Shown: positions 7,580 to 16,896 of the stretch, one piece after another
How the letters are laid out: each line of letters starts with the position of its first letter
Numbering within the stretch: the first letter of the stretch is position 1
NCBI RefSeq assembly: GCF_046156265.1
Contig: NZ_JAWDIR010000011.1
Location: 806,001-870,000, forward strand
Length of the DNA stretch: 64,000 nucleotides
DNA from: CAMDHY01 sp046156265
GTDB taxonomy: Bacteria > Pseudomonadota > Alphaproteobacteria > Rhizobiales > Segnochrobactraceae
Direction: 5' to 3'
Made by a program: the position numbers and the translations under genes
Notes under the pieces: generated by a model
Databases searched by the model: none
The model's input: only the letters and a program-made list of their open reading frames with translations
Told to the model about the DNA's origin: nothing

Positions 7580-9757
7580 ATGACGGTCGTCTGGGCGCTT
7601 CTGTGGATCACCAGCTCGGTGCTGCTGATCGGGCTGCTTGCCCAGCCGATCAGCATGGCGACGCATCTGGCGGTCGGGCTGGTGGCGATCGCCGCCATCG
7701 CCATCATCAAGATGTTCCGGCCGATGGGGCTGTGGCGCTCGATCTTCCTCGCCTTCGGAACTGCCGTCGTGCTGCGCTATGTCTATTGGCGCACCACCTC
7801 GTCGCTGCCCCCCGTCGAGCCGCTCGCCAACTTCATCCCCGGCATGATCCTCTACGTCGCCGAGATGTACAGCGTCGGCATCCTGGCGATCTCGCTGTTC
7901 GTCGTCTCCGACCCGCTGAAGCGCCCGCCGGCACCCCGGCTGTCGGACGAAGACCTGCCGACGGTGGACGTCTTCATTCCCACCTACAACGAGGAGAAGG
8001 CGCTGCTGGCGATGACCGTCGCCGCCGCCAAGGGGATGGACTACCCGGACGGCAAGCTGACGGTCTACCTGCTCGACGACGGCGGCACCGAGCAGAAGTG
8101 CAACTCCACCAACCGCTTCGAGGCGGAAGCCGCGAGGGAGCGGCGTGAGGAACTGACCGCACTCGCTACGGGTCTCGGCGCGGTCTACCTGACGCGTGCC
8201 CGCAATGAGCACGCCAAGGCCGGCAACCTCAATGCCGCGCTCGGTGTCACGAACGGGGAACTCGTCGCCGTCTTCGATGCCGACCACGCGCCGACCAGCG
8301 ACTTTCTCACCGAGACGGTGGGCTTCTTCAAGCGCGAGAAGAAGCTCTTTCTCGTGCAGACGCCGCACTTCTTCATCAATCCCGACCCGGTCGAGTACAA
8401 CCTCAACACCTTCAACCGCATGGCCTCCGAGAACGACCAGTTCTACGGGATGGTCCAGCGCGGACTCGACAAGTGGAACGCGTCGTTCTTCTGCGGCTCG
8501 GCGGCAGTGCTCCGGCGAGAAGCCTTGCGGGAGAGCAATGGCTTCTCGGGCCTCTCGATCACCGAGGATTGTGAGACGGCCCTCGAGCTGCACTCGCGCG
8601 GCTGGACGAGCGTCTATGTCGAGAAACCGCTTGTCGCCGGCCTCCAGCCCGAGACCTACACCAGCTTCATCACCCAGCGCTCTCGCTGGGCGCAGGGCAT
8701 GACGCAGGTCATGATCCTGAAGAACCCGATGTTCAAGCGCGGCCTCTCCTTCCCGCAGCGCATCTGCTACATGTCCAGCCTGCTCTACTGGCTGTTTCCG
8801 TTCTCGAGGGCGGCGTTCCTGTTTTCGCCGCTTCTGTATCTGTTTTTTGGACTGCAGATCTTCGATACGAGCGGATATGAGTTCTTCGCCTATACGCTGG
8901 TCTACATCATCATTAACCTGTTGATGCAGAACGCGCTGTACGGGAAGTTCCGCTGGCCGTGGATGTCGGAGATCTACGAATATCTCCAGTCCGTCTATCT
9001 CGGCCGCGCAGTGCTGTCGGTGATCGGCAGCCCGCGACGTCCCGTCTTCAAGGTGACGGACAAGGGCCAGACCACGGACCGGGATCAGATCTCGTCGCTC
9101 GGCTGGCCCTTCTACGGCATCTTCGCGCTTCTGGTGGCAGGCCTCGTCGCCACCGTGTGGCGTGTCGTGACGGAGCCGCTGTCGAACGACGTTACGCTCG
9201 TCGTCGGCGGCTGGAACCTGTTCAACCTCCTTCTAGCCGGTTCCGCCCTCGGCGTGGTCGCTGAGCGGCGCAACCTTCGGCAGGCGCCGCGCGTCGACGT
9301 TTCTCGTCCGGGCGAGCTGATCGTCGGCGAGACGACCGTGCCGGTGATGATCGAGGACGGCTCGATGTCCGGCGTGCGCCTGCTCGTGAAGCGTGGCGGC
9401 ATTGGCAACATCGCCTCGGGCTCGCGGTGCGAGCTTCGCTTCACGCCGTCGAAGCCGCTGCCGTCGGACCGCATGCCGATCGTCGTGCGCGACGTCGGCC
9501 TGATGAGCAACGGCGACGTCCAGCTCGGCTGCAGCTCCGACCCGACCGAACCGGTGCATGACCGGCTGCTCGCCGACCTCGTCTTCTCGGATTCCGCCCG
9601 CTGGCAGGCCCTGCTGATCAAGCGGCGCGTCGAGGTCGGGGTGATTCGCGGCACGCTGTTCGTCATCTTCACGTCCGCCGTGCACGCCATCCGCGGCATC
9701 AGCTACATCTACCGCACCCGCGCCTCCCGCCGCGCCGAAAGGAGGCGGGTGGCATGA
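7580..9757 (+). CDS. bcsA: Cellulose synthase catalytic subunit (UDP-forming)
   Basis: A 725-residue processive GT2 enzyme that polymerises UDP-glucose into beta-1,4-glucan while moving it across the inner membrane. Membrane helices flank the catalytic domain. The signature residues are DDG (166-168), DAD (233-235), TED (328-330) and QRSRW (366-370). A C-terminal PilZ domain has RQAPR followed by DGSMSG, so allosteric activation by cyclic di-GMP is expected. The ATG at 7580 follows GGGGAGGGCG. The stop overlaps the bcsB start by four bases. Confidence 0.96.
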   Translation: MTVVWALLWITSSVLLIGLLAQPISMATHLAVGLVAIAAIAIIKMFRPMGLWRSIFLAFGTAVVLRYVYWRTTSSLPPVEPLANFIPGMILYVAEMYSVGILAISLFVVSDPLKRPPAPRLSDEDLPTVDVFIPTYNEEKALLAMTVAAAKGMDYPDGKLTVYLLDDGGTEQKCNSTNRFEAEAARERREELTALATGLGAVYLTRARNEHAKAGNLNAALGVTNGELVAVFDADHAPTSDFLTETVGFFKREKKLFLVQTPHFFINPDPVEYNLNTFNRMASENDQFYGMVQRGLDKWNASFFCGSAAVLRREALRESNGFSGLSITEDCETALELHSRGWTSVYVEKPLVAGLQPETYTSFITQRSRWAQGMTQVMILKNPMFKRGLSFPQRICYMSSLLYWLFPFSRAAFLFSPLLYLFFGLQIFDTSGYEFFAYTLVYIIINLLMQNALYGKFRWPWMSEIYEYLQSVYLGRAVLSVIGSPRRPVFKVTDKGQTTDRDQISSLGWPFYGIFALLVAGLVATVWRVVTEPLSNDVTLVVGGWNLFNLLLAGSALGVVAERRNLRQAPRVDVSRPGELIVGETTVPVMIEDGSMSGVRLLVKRGGIGNIASGSRCELRFTPSKPLPSDRMPIVVRDVGLMSNGDVQLGCSSDPTEPVHDRLLADLVFSDSARWQALLIKRRVEVGVIRGTLFVIFTSAVHAIRGISYIYRTRASRRAERRRVA

Positions 9758-12348
9758 GGGGAGGCTGGCGCCGACCGACTGTCGGGCTCGCCGCGGCGAT
9801 GCTGCTGGCGGCAACGGTGGTCGCCGCCGCCCAGATGCCGTGGCCGCCCCGAGACGGCGGAGCCGGCGGTGCGCCCCCGGCCGCCACTCCCGCTGCCCCG
9901 CCAGCCGCTCCCGCCGCCCCCTCCACTCCCTCGGGCACCCGGGTCGCACCATTTCAGATGCGCAGCGGCGAGCCCGCGGCCCCACCGACGCAGCCGGCGC
10001 AGCCGGCTGCTCCTGCCGCTGCGGCACCGGCCCCGCCGCCGGCGGCTGCGAGCGGCAGCGTCGCCGTCGACCGACCGATCCTCTCTGCTCCCGACATCAG
10101 CCTCTCGGGCGAGAACGCCTCGGTGACGGAGACCGTCTACCTCAGCGCTGCCGAGGCCGCCCGGCCGGCAACGCTGTCGGTCGGCATGCTGTCGGCGGTG
10201 GTGGTGATGCCGGAGGCGTCACGGCTGACCGTGACGGTCAACGGCGAACCCGTGATGGCCGAGCCGATCACCTCGGCCGGCCGCGTCCGGCGCTACCAGA
10301 CGCGCCTGCCGATGGGCGTCTTACGGGCCGGACCGAACAGGGTGCGCATCGCGGTCGAGCAGCGCCACCGGGTCGACTGCTCCGTCGCGGCGACATTCGA
10401 GCTCTGGTCGCTGCTGCAGCCGGCGACCACCGGCTTCAGCTTCGAGGGCGGCCCGGTGGCGCTGTCCGGCCTCGCCGACCTGCCGGCGGTCGGGGTCTCC
10501 GACACCGGCTCCACCAGCCTCGTATTGCTCGGCCCCTTCCAGGAGGGGCCGTTCGGAGCCCGCTTCGCGTCCGTCGCCGCGGTGACCAGCGCCGCCGCGG
10601 TGCTCGGCCGGTTCGGTCATCCGGTGGTCGAGCCCGGCGCCGGCGACCGCCCCGGCCGGCGATCGCCGGGCCGGCTCGCCGTCGTTGTCGGCACGGCCAT
10701 CGCGATCCTGCCGTTCACCACCGTCGGGGCGGTCGAGGCGGAGAAGGGGCCGACGGTCGCCTTCGCCTCCGACCCCGCCACCGGCGTTCCGACGCTCGTC
10801 GTCAGCGGTCCGTCACCCGCCGACGTGCAGACCGCCATCGAGCGCCTGCGGGCGACCGCTGCCGACGCCGTCTATCCCGGCGAAGGGCCGGGTCACTGGC
10901 GCTTCCCGGAGGTGGTTGAGTTCGACGGTGGCGAGGCGCGCAGCTTCGCCGAACTCGGACTGCGCACGCAGGAGGTCTCCGGACGTCGCTTCGCCGAGAG
11001 CTTCAGTTTCCTGCTGCCGGCGGACTTCTACGGGGCGAGCAGCGGTACGGCGAGGCTTCGTCTCGATGCCGCCTTCACCGAGGAGGTAGGCCCCGGCAGC
11101 GTCATCAACATCCGCGTCAACGGTCAGGTGGCGCTCAGCCTGCGGCTCGCGACGACGCGGGGCGGGCTGTTCGACAAGCGCCGCATCAACGTGCCCATGC
11201 AGTTCTTCCGTCCGGGCTACAACCGCATCGAACTCGAGACCGTGCTGGTGACGCAGTCGGACCTCGAGTGCCCGCCCGGCATGTCGGGGACGGGGGAGGA
11301 CCGCTTCGTACTGTTCGATTCCAGCGTCTTCGAGGTGCCGGAGTTCGCACGGTTCGGCTCGTGGCCCAATCTGGCAGCGTTTTCCGCCGACGCGTTCCCC
11401 TACGGGATCAGCCGTGACCGGCCGCTGGCGGTCTATCTCGGCGGAAGTGCTGCGGCCGCGCCGGCGGCGGCGACGCTGCTGGCGCGCCTCTCCGTCGACA
11501 CGGGAAAGCCGTTGCTAGCGGAGGTGGTGCCCGACGAGGCGGGACTCGCGGGGCGCCCCGCCCTCATCGTCGCGACCGCGGCCGAGGTGCCGCCTTCGGT
11601 GGTGACGGCCACCGGCCTGTCGCTGGCGATCGAGTCCTGGCGGACCGCCGTCGTTCGCACACCGTCCCAGTCACAGACGGCACCGGCGGCGTCGGGGGCG
11701 TTCGCCGATGCGATGCGGCGGCTCGAACAGTTGCAGCCGGCCTCGCCCACGGCCGGACCCGCCGGTCCGCCGATCGACATCGGCAATCCCGAGCGCACCC
11801 GTGCCCTCTACGACCAGTGGCGGCGGCAGGTCGGCGACGACGCCACCAGTGATGTGCTGCAATGGATCCGGCAGTGGCTGAACGAGGCGACGGCCGTGTT
11901 CGGCAGCGTCGGTCGCGGTGGCGGGCCGGTGCGGCTGTCGCCCCGCAGCTCGCTCGCGCTGGCACAAGCCCCGGCCTCCCCGCCGACTTGGCGATCATTC
12001 TTCTGGGCGGACGCCGCACCCGCTCCCTGGACGCTCCTGACTGGCGCGAACGACGCCGCCCTGGCGACCGCCACCGCCGTGGTGACGGCACCGACCACCT
12101 GGCTGCGGCTCGCCGGCGCGACGGCGATCTACGACGAGGCGACCGGAGCCGTCGCGACCTATCCTCCCGCCGCCGTCGTCGACATGGCGACCCAGCCCTT
12201 CTCGCTCGCCAACGTCCGGCTGGTTTCGGCCAACTGGTTCTCGATCAACATCGCCGTTTATGTGTGGGTGGTGGCGGTGATGATCTTGTGCGTCGGCGTG
12301 ACGAGTTGGATGTTCTTGCGCCGGCTCGGCAGGAAGGCCGAGCCGTGA
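9754..12348 (+). CDS. bcsB: Cellulose synthase periplasmic subunit BcsB
   Basis: An 864-residue protein. It has an N-terminal signal-like helix, a Pro/Ala-rich linker to about residue 105, then repeated beta-rich carbohydrate-binding and flavodoxin-like modules in the periplasm. A C-terminal membrane anchor (about 830-855) ends in basic residues. BcsB guides the growing chain from BcsA and its tail helix is needed for catalysis. It is coupled by ATGA to bcsA and by GTGA to the next gene. The long low-complexity linker resembles the tail of BcsN and the head of the following protein. Confidence 0.93.
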   Translation: MRGGWRRPTVGLAAAMLLAATVVAAAQMPWPPRDGGAGGAPPAATPAAPPAAPAAPSTPSGTRVAPFQMRSGEPAAPPTQPAQPAAPAAAAPAPPPAAASGSVAVDRPILSAPDISLSGENASVTETVYLSAAEAARPATLSVGMLSAVVVMPEASRLTVTVNGEPVMAEPITSAGRVRRYQTRLPMGVLRAGPNRVRIAVEQRHRVDCSVAATFELWSLLQPATTGFSFEGGPVALSGLADLPAVGVSDTGSTSLVLLGPFQEGPFGARFASVAAVTSAAAVLGRFGHPVVEPGAGDRPGRRSPGRLAVVVGTAIAILPFTTVGAVEAEKGPTVAFASDPATGVPTLVVSGPSPADVQTAIERLRATAADAVYPGEGPGHWRFPEVVEFDGGEARSFAELGLRTQEVSGRRFAESFSFLLPADFYGASSGTARLRLDAAFTEEVGPGSVINIRVNGQVALSLRLATTRGGLFDKRRINVPMQFFRPGYNRIELETVLVTQSDLECPPGMSGTGEDRFVLFDSSVFEVPEFARFGSWPNLAAFSADAFPYGISRDRPLAVYLGGSAAAAPAAATLLARLSVDTGKPLLAEVVPDEAGLAGRPALIVATAAEVPPSVVTATGLSLAIESWRTAVVRTPSQSQTAPAASGAFADAMRRLEQLQPASPTAGPAGPPIDIGNPERTRALYDQWRRQVGDDATSDVLQWIRQWLNEATAVFGSVGRGGGPVRLSPRSSLALAQAPASPPTWRSFFWADAAPAPWTLLTGANDAALATATAVVTAPTTWLRLAGATAIYDEATGAVATYPPAAVVDMATQPFSLANVRLVSANWFSINIAVYVWVVAVMILCVGVTSWMFLRRLGRKAEP

Positions 12349-14705
12349 GCGGGAAGGAGCGCAGTCCGCAGCCGATGCCGGCCGTCCCAGCCTCGCACCG
12401 CGCCAGGATCGGCGTGCTCGTCGGTGCGGCCGTCGCCGTGGCGACCGCCGCCACGGTGCTCGTCGCCCACGCCGTCGGGCGGGCAACGGACGCCGGCGCC
12501 CCGGCCGCGAATTCCCGGCCCGAGGCCGTGGACAGTGTCGTCGCGCAAGGTCCGCTGATCGTCCCGCAGCGTCAGTCCACGTCGGCAGCGGTTGGCGCCG
12601 CCGATGCAGCCGCCGCCCCCGCGCCGCCCGCAGCACCGCCGACGCCCGCCCAGCCGGCAGTTGCACCCGCATCGGCGCAATCCGCTACGTCGGCGACGGC
12701 CGATCCCGAAGTCGATGACAGCGCGTTGCGCTACTTCCTGCAGCAAGGCGACACGCGGCGGGCTCAGGCCGAGATGCAGCGCCTGCATCGGCTCTATCCG
12801 AACTGGGAGCCGCCGGCGAACCTGTTCGATCCCAACGCCCCGATGCCGAGCGACGTCCAGCCGATCTGGGACCTCTACGGCGCCGGCGACTATGCCGCCG
12901 CCCGCAAGGCCATCGCCGACCGCCAGGAGGCCGAGCCCGGCTGGACGCCCCCCGCCGATCTGGTCGCGGCGCTCGACCAGGTTGGAGAGCGCCAGAGGCT
13001 GCTCAATGCCGCCGACGTCGAGCAGTGGGAGACGGTCCTCGCCATCGCTGACAGCGCGCCGGCGATGCTGACGTGCGACAACATCGAGGTGCTCTGGCGG
13101 GTCGCCGAGGCGTTCGCCCGCACCGGCAGCGAGCAGCGTGCCGTCGACGCTGAGACCTACATCGTCGAGAATTGTCCGGGTGCGGCTCCGAAGGTGGCGG
13201 CCCTCCAGAAGGCCCTCGATTTCCTGCCGCTCGCCCGCGTCGAGGCGTTGCTCGCGCGTGCCGTCGATCCACCGGCATCCGATCCGGCCTTCGACGTCGT
13301 CAGGCTGGAAATCGCCCGCCGGCAGGTATCGGCTGCCAACGACGACCCGTCCCAGACGGCGCCACCGGACGCGCTCGCCCGTCTCGCCACCGCGGCACAG
13401 GGGGAGGGCGGGGCCAACGACGCGCTGCTGCTCGGCTTCTATGCCTACCGTCACGGCGATGCGCAGGGCGCCACCGGATGGTTCCTGTATGCGCTGCAGC
13501 GGGGCGGCGGCGCCAAGGCAGCCGAGGGTTACGTGCTGGCGATGCAGGACCTCGGCCGCCAGATCGAGGCGGAGCCGGTGGCCTTCGAGTGGCGCAACGC
13601 CGCCCGGGAGAACATGGCCGCCTATCTCACGGCGATCACGACGGCCCTGACGACGGACGACACCGCACGCATCGAACAGCCGCTGCTCGACCGCTTCTCG
13701 CAAACCGTCGCAGAGCAGCGCTCGCCGCTCGGCGCCCAGGCTCTCGGCTGGTACGCCTACAACGCCGGCCAGGCGGAGGTCGCGGCTGACTGGTTCTCGG
13801 CGTCGCTCGAGTGGCACCCCTCCGAGGTCGCCGCGTACGGGCTCGGCCTTGCCTATCGTGCGCTCGACGACGGTGCGGGGTTCCAGGACGTGTTGCGGAC
13901 ATGGGTCGCGACGTTTCCGCGCCTGCCCGAACTCTACGTCCAGGGCGCTGCCCAGGGTACCGCTCAGCGCGGCGGAACAGGCGGTCGGGCGATCGCGACG
14001 GCGCCCGGCCGCGTGCCGATGTCGGCGGAAGCCGAATCGATCCTGCGCGAGCTCGGCCTCGCCGACGACCGCGCCGCCCGGCGGCGCCCGCCCGCCGACG
14101 AAGCGCTTCGGCTCGTATCGCCAGCTGCGGGCGAATCCTCCGGATCGCAAGGCGGCGGGATGATGCTCGGAGACACCGCCGATGGCGCTGGCCCGGGACC
14201 ACGCCGGACACAGGGCATCGGCTGCGGCGGGGCAGGGGCGGGCACGCTCGCGGCTGGCTGGTGCCTGATGGAGCAGGACAGGCCCTTCGAGGCGGCCCAG
14301 GCCTTCTCGCAAGCCGGCGGTGGTGAAGCCGCCTTCGGCGCGGCCCTCGCATACCTGCGCATGGGGCTGACGCGCGATGCGGCGCTCGCGGCGGCCCGGG
14401 CGCCGCTGGACGCGACCCGTCGCCACCAGATCGAGACCAGTCTCGTCACCCAGGTGGCCACTGACGCCTATCAGCGTGGAAAATTCACCCAGGCGCTCGA
14501 GGCGCTCGACCAGCGCCGGGCGCTGGCGCCCGAACAGAACGACCTGATGATGCTCCGCGGCTGGTCGCACTACGAGATGGGGGACTTCATCTCGGCGCGC
14601 CAGATGTTCGAGGCGGTCGATGCCGTCGCCCCGACACCGGCGACGCGCCGCGCCCTCAACACCGTCAATCTCCGGATGACGCCGCGCAGCTTCCGAGACC
14701 AGTAG
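12345..14705 (+). CDS. TPR-repeat protein of the cellulose operon (BcsK/BcsC-like, no barrel)
   Basis: A 786-residue protein starting at a GTG that overlaps the bcsB stop (GTGA). An N-terminal helix at about 15-40 is a signal anchor, followed by a Pro/Ala-rich linker and helical TPR-like repeats to the C terminus. A final block resembles tandem 34-residue repeats (YQRGKFTQALEALDQ). It lacks the C-terminal outer-membrane beta-barrel of BcsC. It therefore fits the TPR accessory found in rhizobial type operons rather than a full export channel. No bcsZ endoglucanase gene lies between it and bcsB. The exact name is uncertain. Confidence 0.78.
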   Translation: MSGKERSPQPMPAVPASHRARIGVLVGAAVAVATAATVLVAHAVGRATDAGAPAANSRPEAVDSVVAQGPLIVPQRQSTSAAVGAADAAAAPAPPAAPPTPAQPAVAPASAQSATSATADPEVDDSALRYFLQQGDTRRAQAEMQRLHRLYPNWEPPANLFDPNAPMPSDVQPIWDLYGAGDYAAARKAIADRQEAEPGWTPPADLVAALDQVGERQRLLNAADVEQWETVLAIADSAPAMLTCDNIEVLWRVAEAFARTGSEQRAVDAETYIVENCPGAAPKVAALQKALDFLPLARVEALLARAVDPPASDPAFDVVRLEIARRQVSAANDDPSQTAPPDALARLATAAQGEGGANDALLLGFYAYRHGDAQGATGWFLYALQRGGGAKAAEGYVLAMQDLGRQIEAEPVAFEWRNAARENMAAYLTAITTALTTDDTARIEQPLLDRFSQTVAEQRSPLGAQALGWYAYNAGQAEVAADWFSASLEWHPSEVAAYGLGLAYRALDDGAGFQDVLRTWVATFPRLPELYVQGAAQGTAQRGGTGGRAIATAPGRVPMSAEAESILRELGLADDRAARRRPPADEALRLVSPAAGESSGSQGGGMMLGDTADGAGPGPRRTQGIGCGGAGAGTLAAGWCLMEQDRPFEAAQAFSQAGGGEAAFGAALAYLRMGLTRDAALAAARAPLDATRRHQIETSLVTQVATDAYQRGKFTQALEALDQRRALAPEQNDLMMLRGWSHYEMGDFISARQMFEAVDAVAPTPATRRALNTVNLRMTPRSFRDQ

Positions 14706-14706
14706 A

Positions 14707-14736
14707 GCGCGCCGGTTCGGCGCGTGTTCGTGTTTT
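14707..14736 (+). terminator. Rho-independent terminator of the cellulose operon
   Basis: A 7-bp GC stem, CGCGCCG (14708-14714) with CGGCGCG (14718-14724) and loop GTT, is followed by the T-rich tail TGTTCGTGTTTT. It starts just after the stop of the last bcs gene. The rest of the gap to 15044 holds only the promoter below. Confidence 0.7.
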
Positions 14737-14879
14737 CGCGCGGGATGTGCAAAATGGCCGGATCACTGGGGGCAGCGGCCGTCGAGCATCGGTGACGCGT
14801 TCGAACCATCTGATTATTGGGCCGATTTCTGCAAGTCGGGGTTGTCTTCGCTATCGCGGCTGGTGCTCTCCCGGGTTAT

Positions 14880-14920
14880 GCAAACGATTGCTTGACCCGA
14901 CCATGCTACGAGAATACTGT
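14880..14920 (+). promoter_or_regulatory. Candidate promoter and dyad upstream of the ABC importer
   Basis: TTGACC (14892-14897), a 17-base spacer and TACTGT (14915-14920) form a plausible sigma-70 promoter. A short dyad GCAA-ACGA-TTGC (14880-14891) abuts the -35 and could be an operator. The leader to the first ATG is about 120 bases with no recognised riboswitch. Confidence 0.4.
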
Positions 14921-15044
14921 CAGTGCAGTTAAGCCCGTCGTCAGAACGGGTTCCGCAGGGAGGAGACGGCGCGCCGCACGCGGCGACGGCTTGCAACATT
15001 CTCCCTCGAGTGTGTGGAATGTCCGCCTTCAGGAAGGCTGCGCA

Positions 15045-15899
15045 ATGGCATTGGCGAATACGATCTCCGCAACAGAACCGGGCGCGCAAAGTGCGTCTGC
15101 GCAACCCGTCATCGTCGCAGAGAACCTGACGATCGGTTACAGCTTGCACCGCGAGCGCAAGTTGCTGACAGCCCTCAAGAATATTACGCTGACGGTGAAC
15201 AAGGGCGAGTTCGTCGTGCTCGTCGGTCCGTCGGGCTGTGGCAAGACCACGTTCATCAACGCGATCGCCGGCATCGTGCAGCCGTGGGAGGGCAGCGTCG
15301 AAGTCAACGGCAAGCCCGTCTCAGGGCCCGGGCCGGACCGCGCGATGGTGTTCCAGGACTATGCGCTGATGCCCTGGCGCACCGTCGAAGCCAACGTCCG
15401 GATGCCGTTCGAGCTCAAGAACCTCGGGCTGTCGAAGGAGCAGATGGACGAGCGAGTCCGCCGCTATCTGAAGCTCGTCGACCTCAACGGCTTCGAGAAG
15501 TCGTTCCCCTACGAACTGTCGGGCGGCATGAAGCAGCGCGTCGGCATCGCCCGGGCGCTGGTGACTGAGCCGGACATCCTGCTTGCCGACGAGCCCTTCG
15601 CCGCCATCGATGCGATGACGCGCGAGGCGATGCAGAGCGAACTCGAGCGGTTCGTTACCGAGACGCGCCAGACGGTCGTCTTCATTACCCATTCGATCGA
15701 CGAAGCGGTGATGCTCGGCGATCGCGTCGTGGTGATCTCCTACCGGCCCGGACAGATCAAAGAGATCGTTCCGGTGAACCTGCCGCGCCCGCGCTTCAGC
15801 TACGACGTGAAGGCGCTTCCCGAATACGGCGAGCTACGTGAGCACATCTGGCGTCTCGTGAAGGACGAGGCGCTGCAGGCCGCCCGCGGAGGAAAGTGA
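15045..15899 (+). CDS. ABC transporter ATP-binding protein (nitrate/sulfonate/taurine type)
   Basis: A 284-residue ATPase of the SsuB/TauB/NrtD class. It has Walker A GPSGCGKTT, Q-loop VFQDYALMPW, signature LSGGMKQR, Walker B ILLADEPF and the switch histidine in FITHSIDEA. Early tryptophan PW after the Q-loop and a single nucleotide-binding domain are typical of this importer class. The ATG at 15045 follows AGGAAGG. It is the first of three genes (ATPase, permease, binding protein). The substrate cannot be read from the sequence. Confidence 0.93.
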   Translation: MALANTISATEPGAQSASAQPVIVAENLTIGYSLHRERKLLTALKNITLTVNKGEFVVLVGPSGCGKTTFINAIAGIVQPWEGSVEVNGKPVSGPGPDRAMVFQDYALMPWRTVEANVRMPFELKNLGLSKEQMDERVRRYLKLVDLNGFEKSFPYELSGGMKQRVGIARALVTEPDILLADEPFAAIDAMTREAMQSELERFVTETRQTVVFITHSIDEAVMLGDRVVVISYRPGQIKEIVPVNLPRPRFSYDVKALPEYGELREHIWRLVKDEALQAARGGK

Positions 15900-16771
15900 T
15901 GACGGTCCAGAGTTCATCTGCCACCCCGCCGGCCGATTCTGGCCGGTACACCGACGCCCAGTGGACATTCGCCGAGTTCTGGCGGCGCTGGGGGTCCTGG
16001 TTCATTACCGCCATCAACCTGACGTGCTTCTTCATCATCTGGGAGCTGTTCGCCCGCTCCGGTGCGATCAGCCCGCTCTTCCTGCCGACTGCGTCGGGCA
16101 TGTTCGAGACGCTCTATGTCGGCATGACGACCACTGCGCCGCCGGGCTCCGTTATCTCCGGCAGCATTCTCGATCACCTCGGCTACTCGATGACCACGTT
16201 GTTCACCGGGCTCGCGATCGCGTGCGTGATTGGCATCCCGGCCGGTCTGCTGATGGGTGGAAACCGGGCCGTCGAGACGATCCTCAGCCCCTACATCTGG
16301 GCACTCGCCTCGCTGCCGCGTATCGCTCTGGTGCCGCTGTTCATCCTCTTCCTCGGCTTCACGATGAAGATGCAGATCACCATCATCGTGCTGTCGGCCG
16401 TGTTTCCGATCATCATCAACGCCTGGGCCGGCGTGAAGACGACGGAGAAGTCGCTGCTTTCCGCTGCGCGCGTCTTCGGCGCGAGCAAGTGGGACCTCTA
16501 TCGCAAGGTAGTGTTCCCCTACACGCTGCCCTTCATCATCTCGGGCATCCAGCAGGGTATCGGCCGTGGCCTCATCGGCGTCGTCATCGCCGAGATCTTC
16601 GGCGGCTCGCGCGGCCTCGGCTACCTGATCCAGCGTGCGGCAGACACGTTCAACTCGTCGCTGATGTATGCGGTGCTGATGTTGCTCGTGATCGTGTCGC
16701 TGTCGCTGATCAACTTCACGCGCTGGCTCGAAGCCTACGTCGCTCCATGGCGCCGCCTCGATCGCGTCTGA
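15899..16771 (+). CDS. ABC transporter permease (nitrate/sulfonate/taurine type)
   Basis: A 290-residue inner-membrane permease with about six hydrophobic segments. The EAA-type coupling loop begins SAARVFGASKWDLYRKVVFP near residue 185. The ATG at 15899 shares its first base with the ATPase stop (TGATG), and GGAGG lies just upstream. A GTG one codon earlier would also work. It partners the ATPase before it and the binding protein after it. Confidence 0.93.
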   Translation: MTVQSSSATPPADSGRYTDAQWTFAEFWRRWGSWFITAINLTCFFIIWELFARSGAISPLFLPTASGMFETLYVGMTTTAPPGSVISGSILDHLGYSMTTLFTGLAIACVIGIPAGLLMGGNRAVETILSPYIWALASLPRIALVPLFILFLGFTMKMQITIIVLSAVFPIIINAWAGVKTTEKSLLSAARVFGASKWDLYRKVVFPYTLPFIISGIQQGIGRGLIGVVIAEIFGGSRGLGYLIQRAADTFNSSLMYAVLMLLVIVSLSLINFTRWLEAYVAPWRRLDRV

Positions 16772-16795
16772 CGCGGTCAGGTAACTGCCAAGAAG

Positions 16796-16822
16796 GCTCG
16801 ACCGCGCACGACGCGGTCGAGC
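16796..16822 (+). promoter_or_regulatory. Strong intra-operon hairpin before the binding-protein gene
   Basis: An uninterrupted 11-bp stem, GCTCGACCGCG (16796-16806) and CGCGGTCGAGC (16812-16822), encloses loop CACGA. No T-run follows, so it is not a classical terminator. Similar hairpins between importer genes protect the mRNA of the binding protein from decay and raise its level relative to the membrane parts. Here it sits in the 125-base gap just before that gene. Confidence 0.6.
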
Positions 16823-16896
16823 ACAGAAGAAGAAGTGCCTTTTGAAAGACGCGCGAAAGCCCGCGTTCAAATATCATCCCTGGGGAGTACGCCAAG

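Noticed and set aside
5704..7710. A 668-residue open frame on the minus strand
   Set aside because: It lies opposite CreA and bcsN, is Arg/Pro-rich as expected for antisense of GC-rich genes, and has no family motif.
12258..14570. A 770-residue open frame on the minus strand
   Set aside because: Antisense of the TPR gene; composition is that of a shadow frame and there is no start context.
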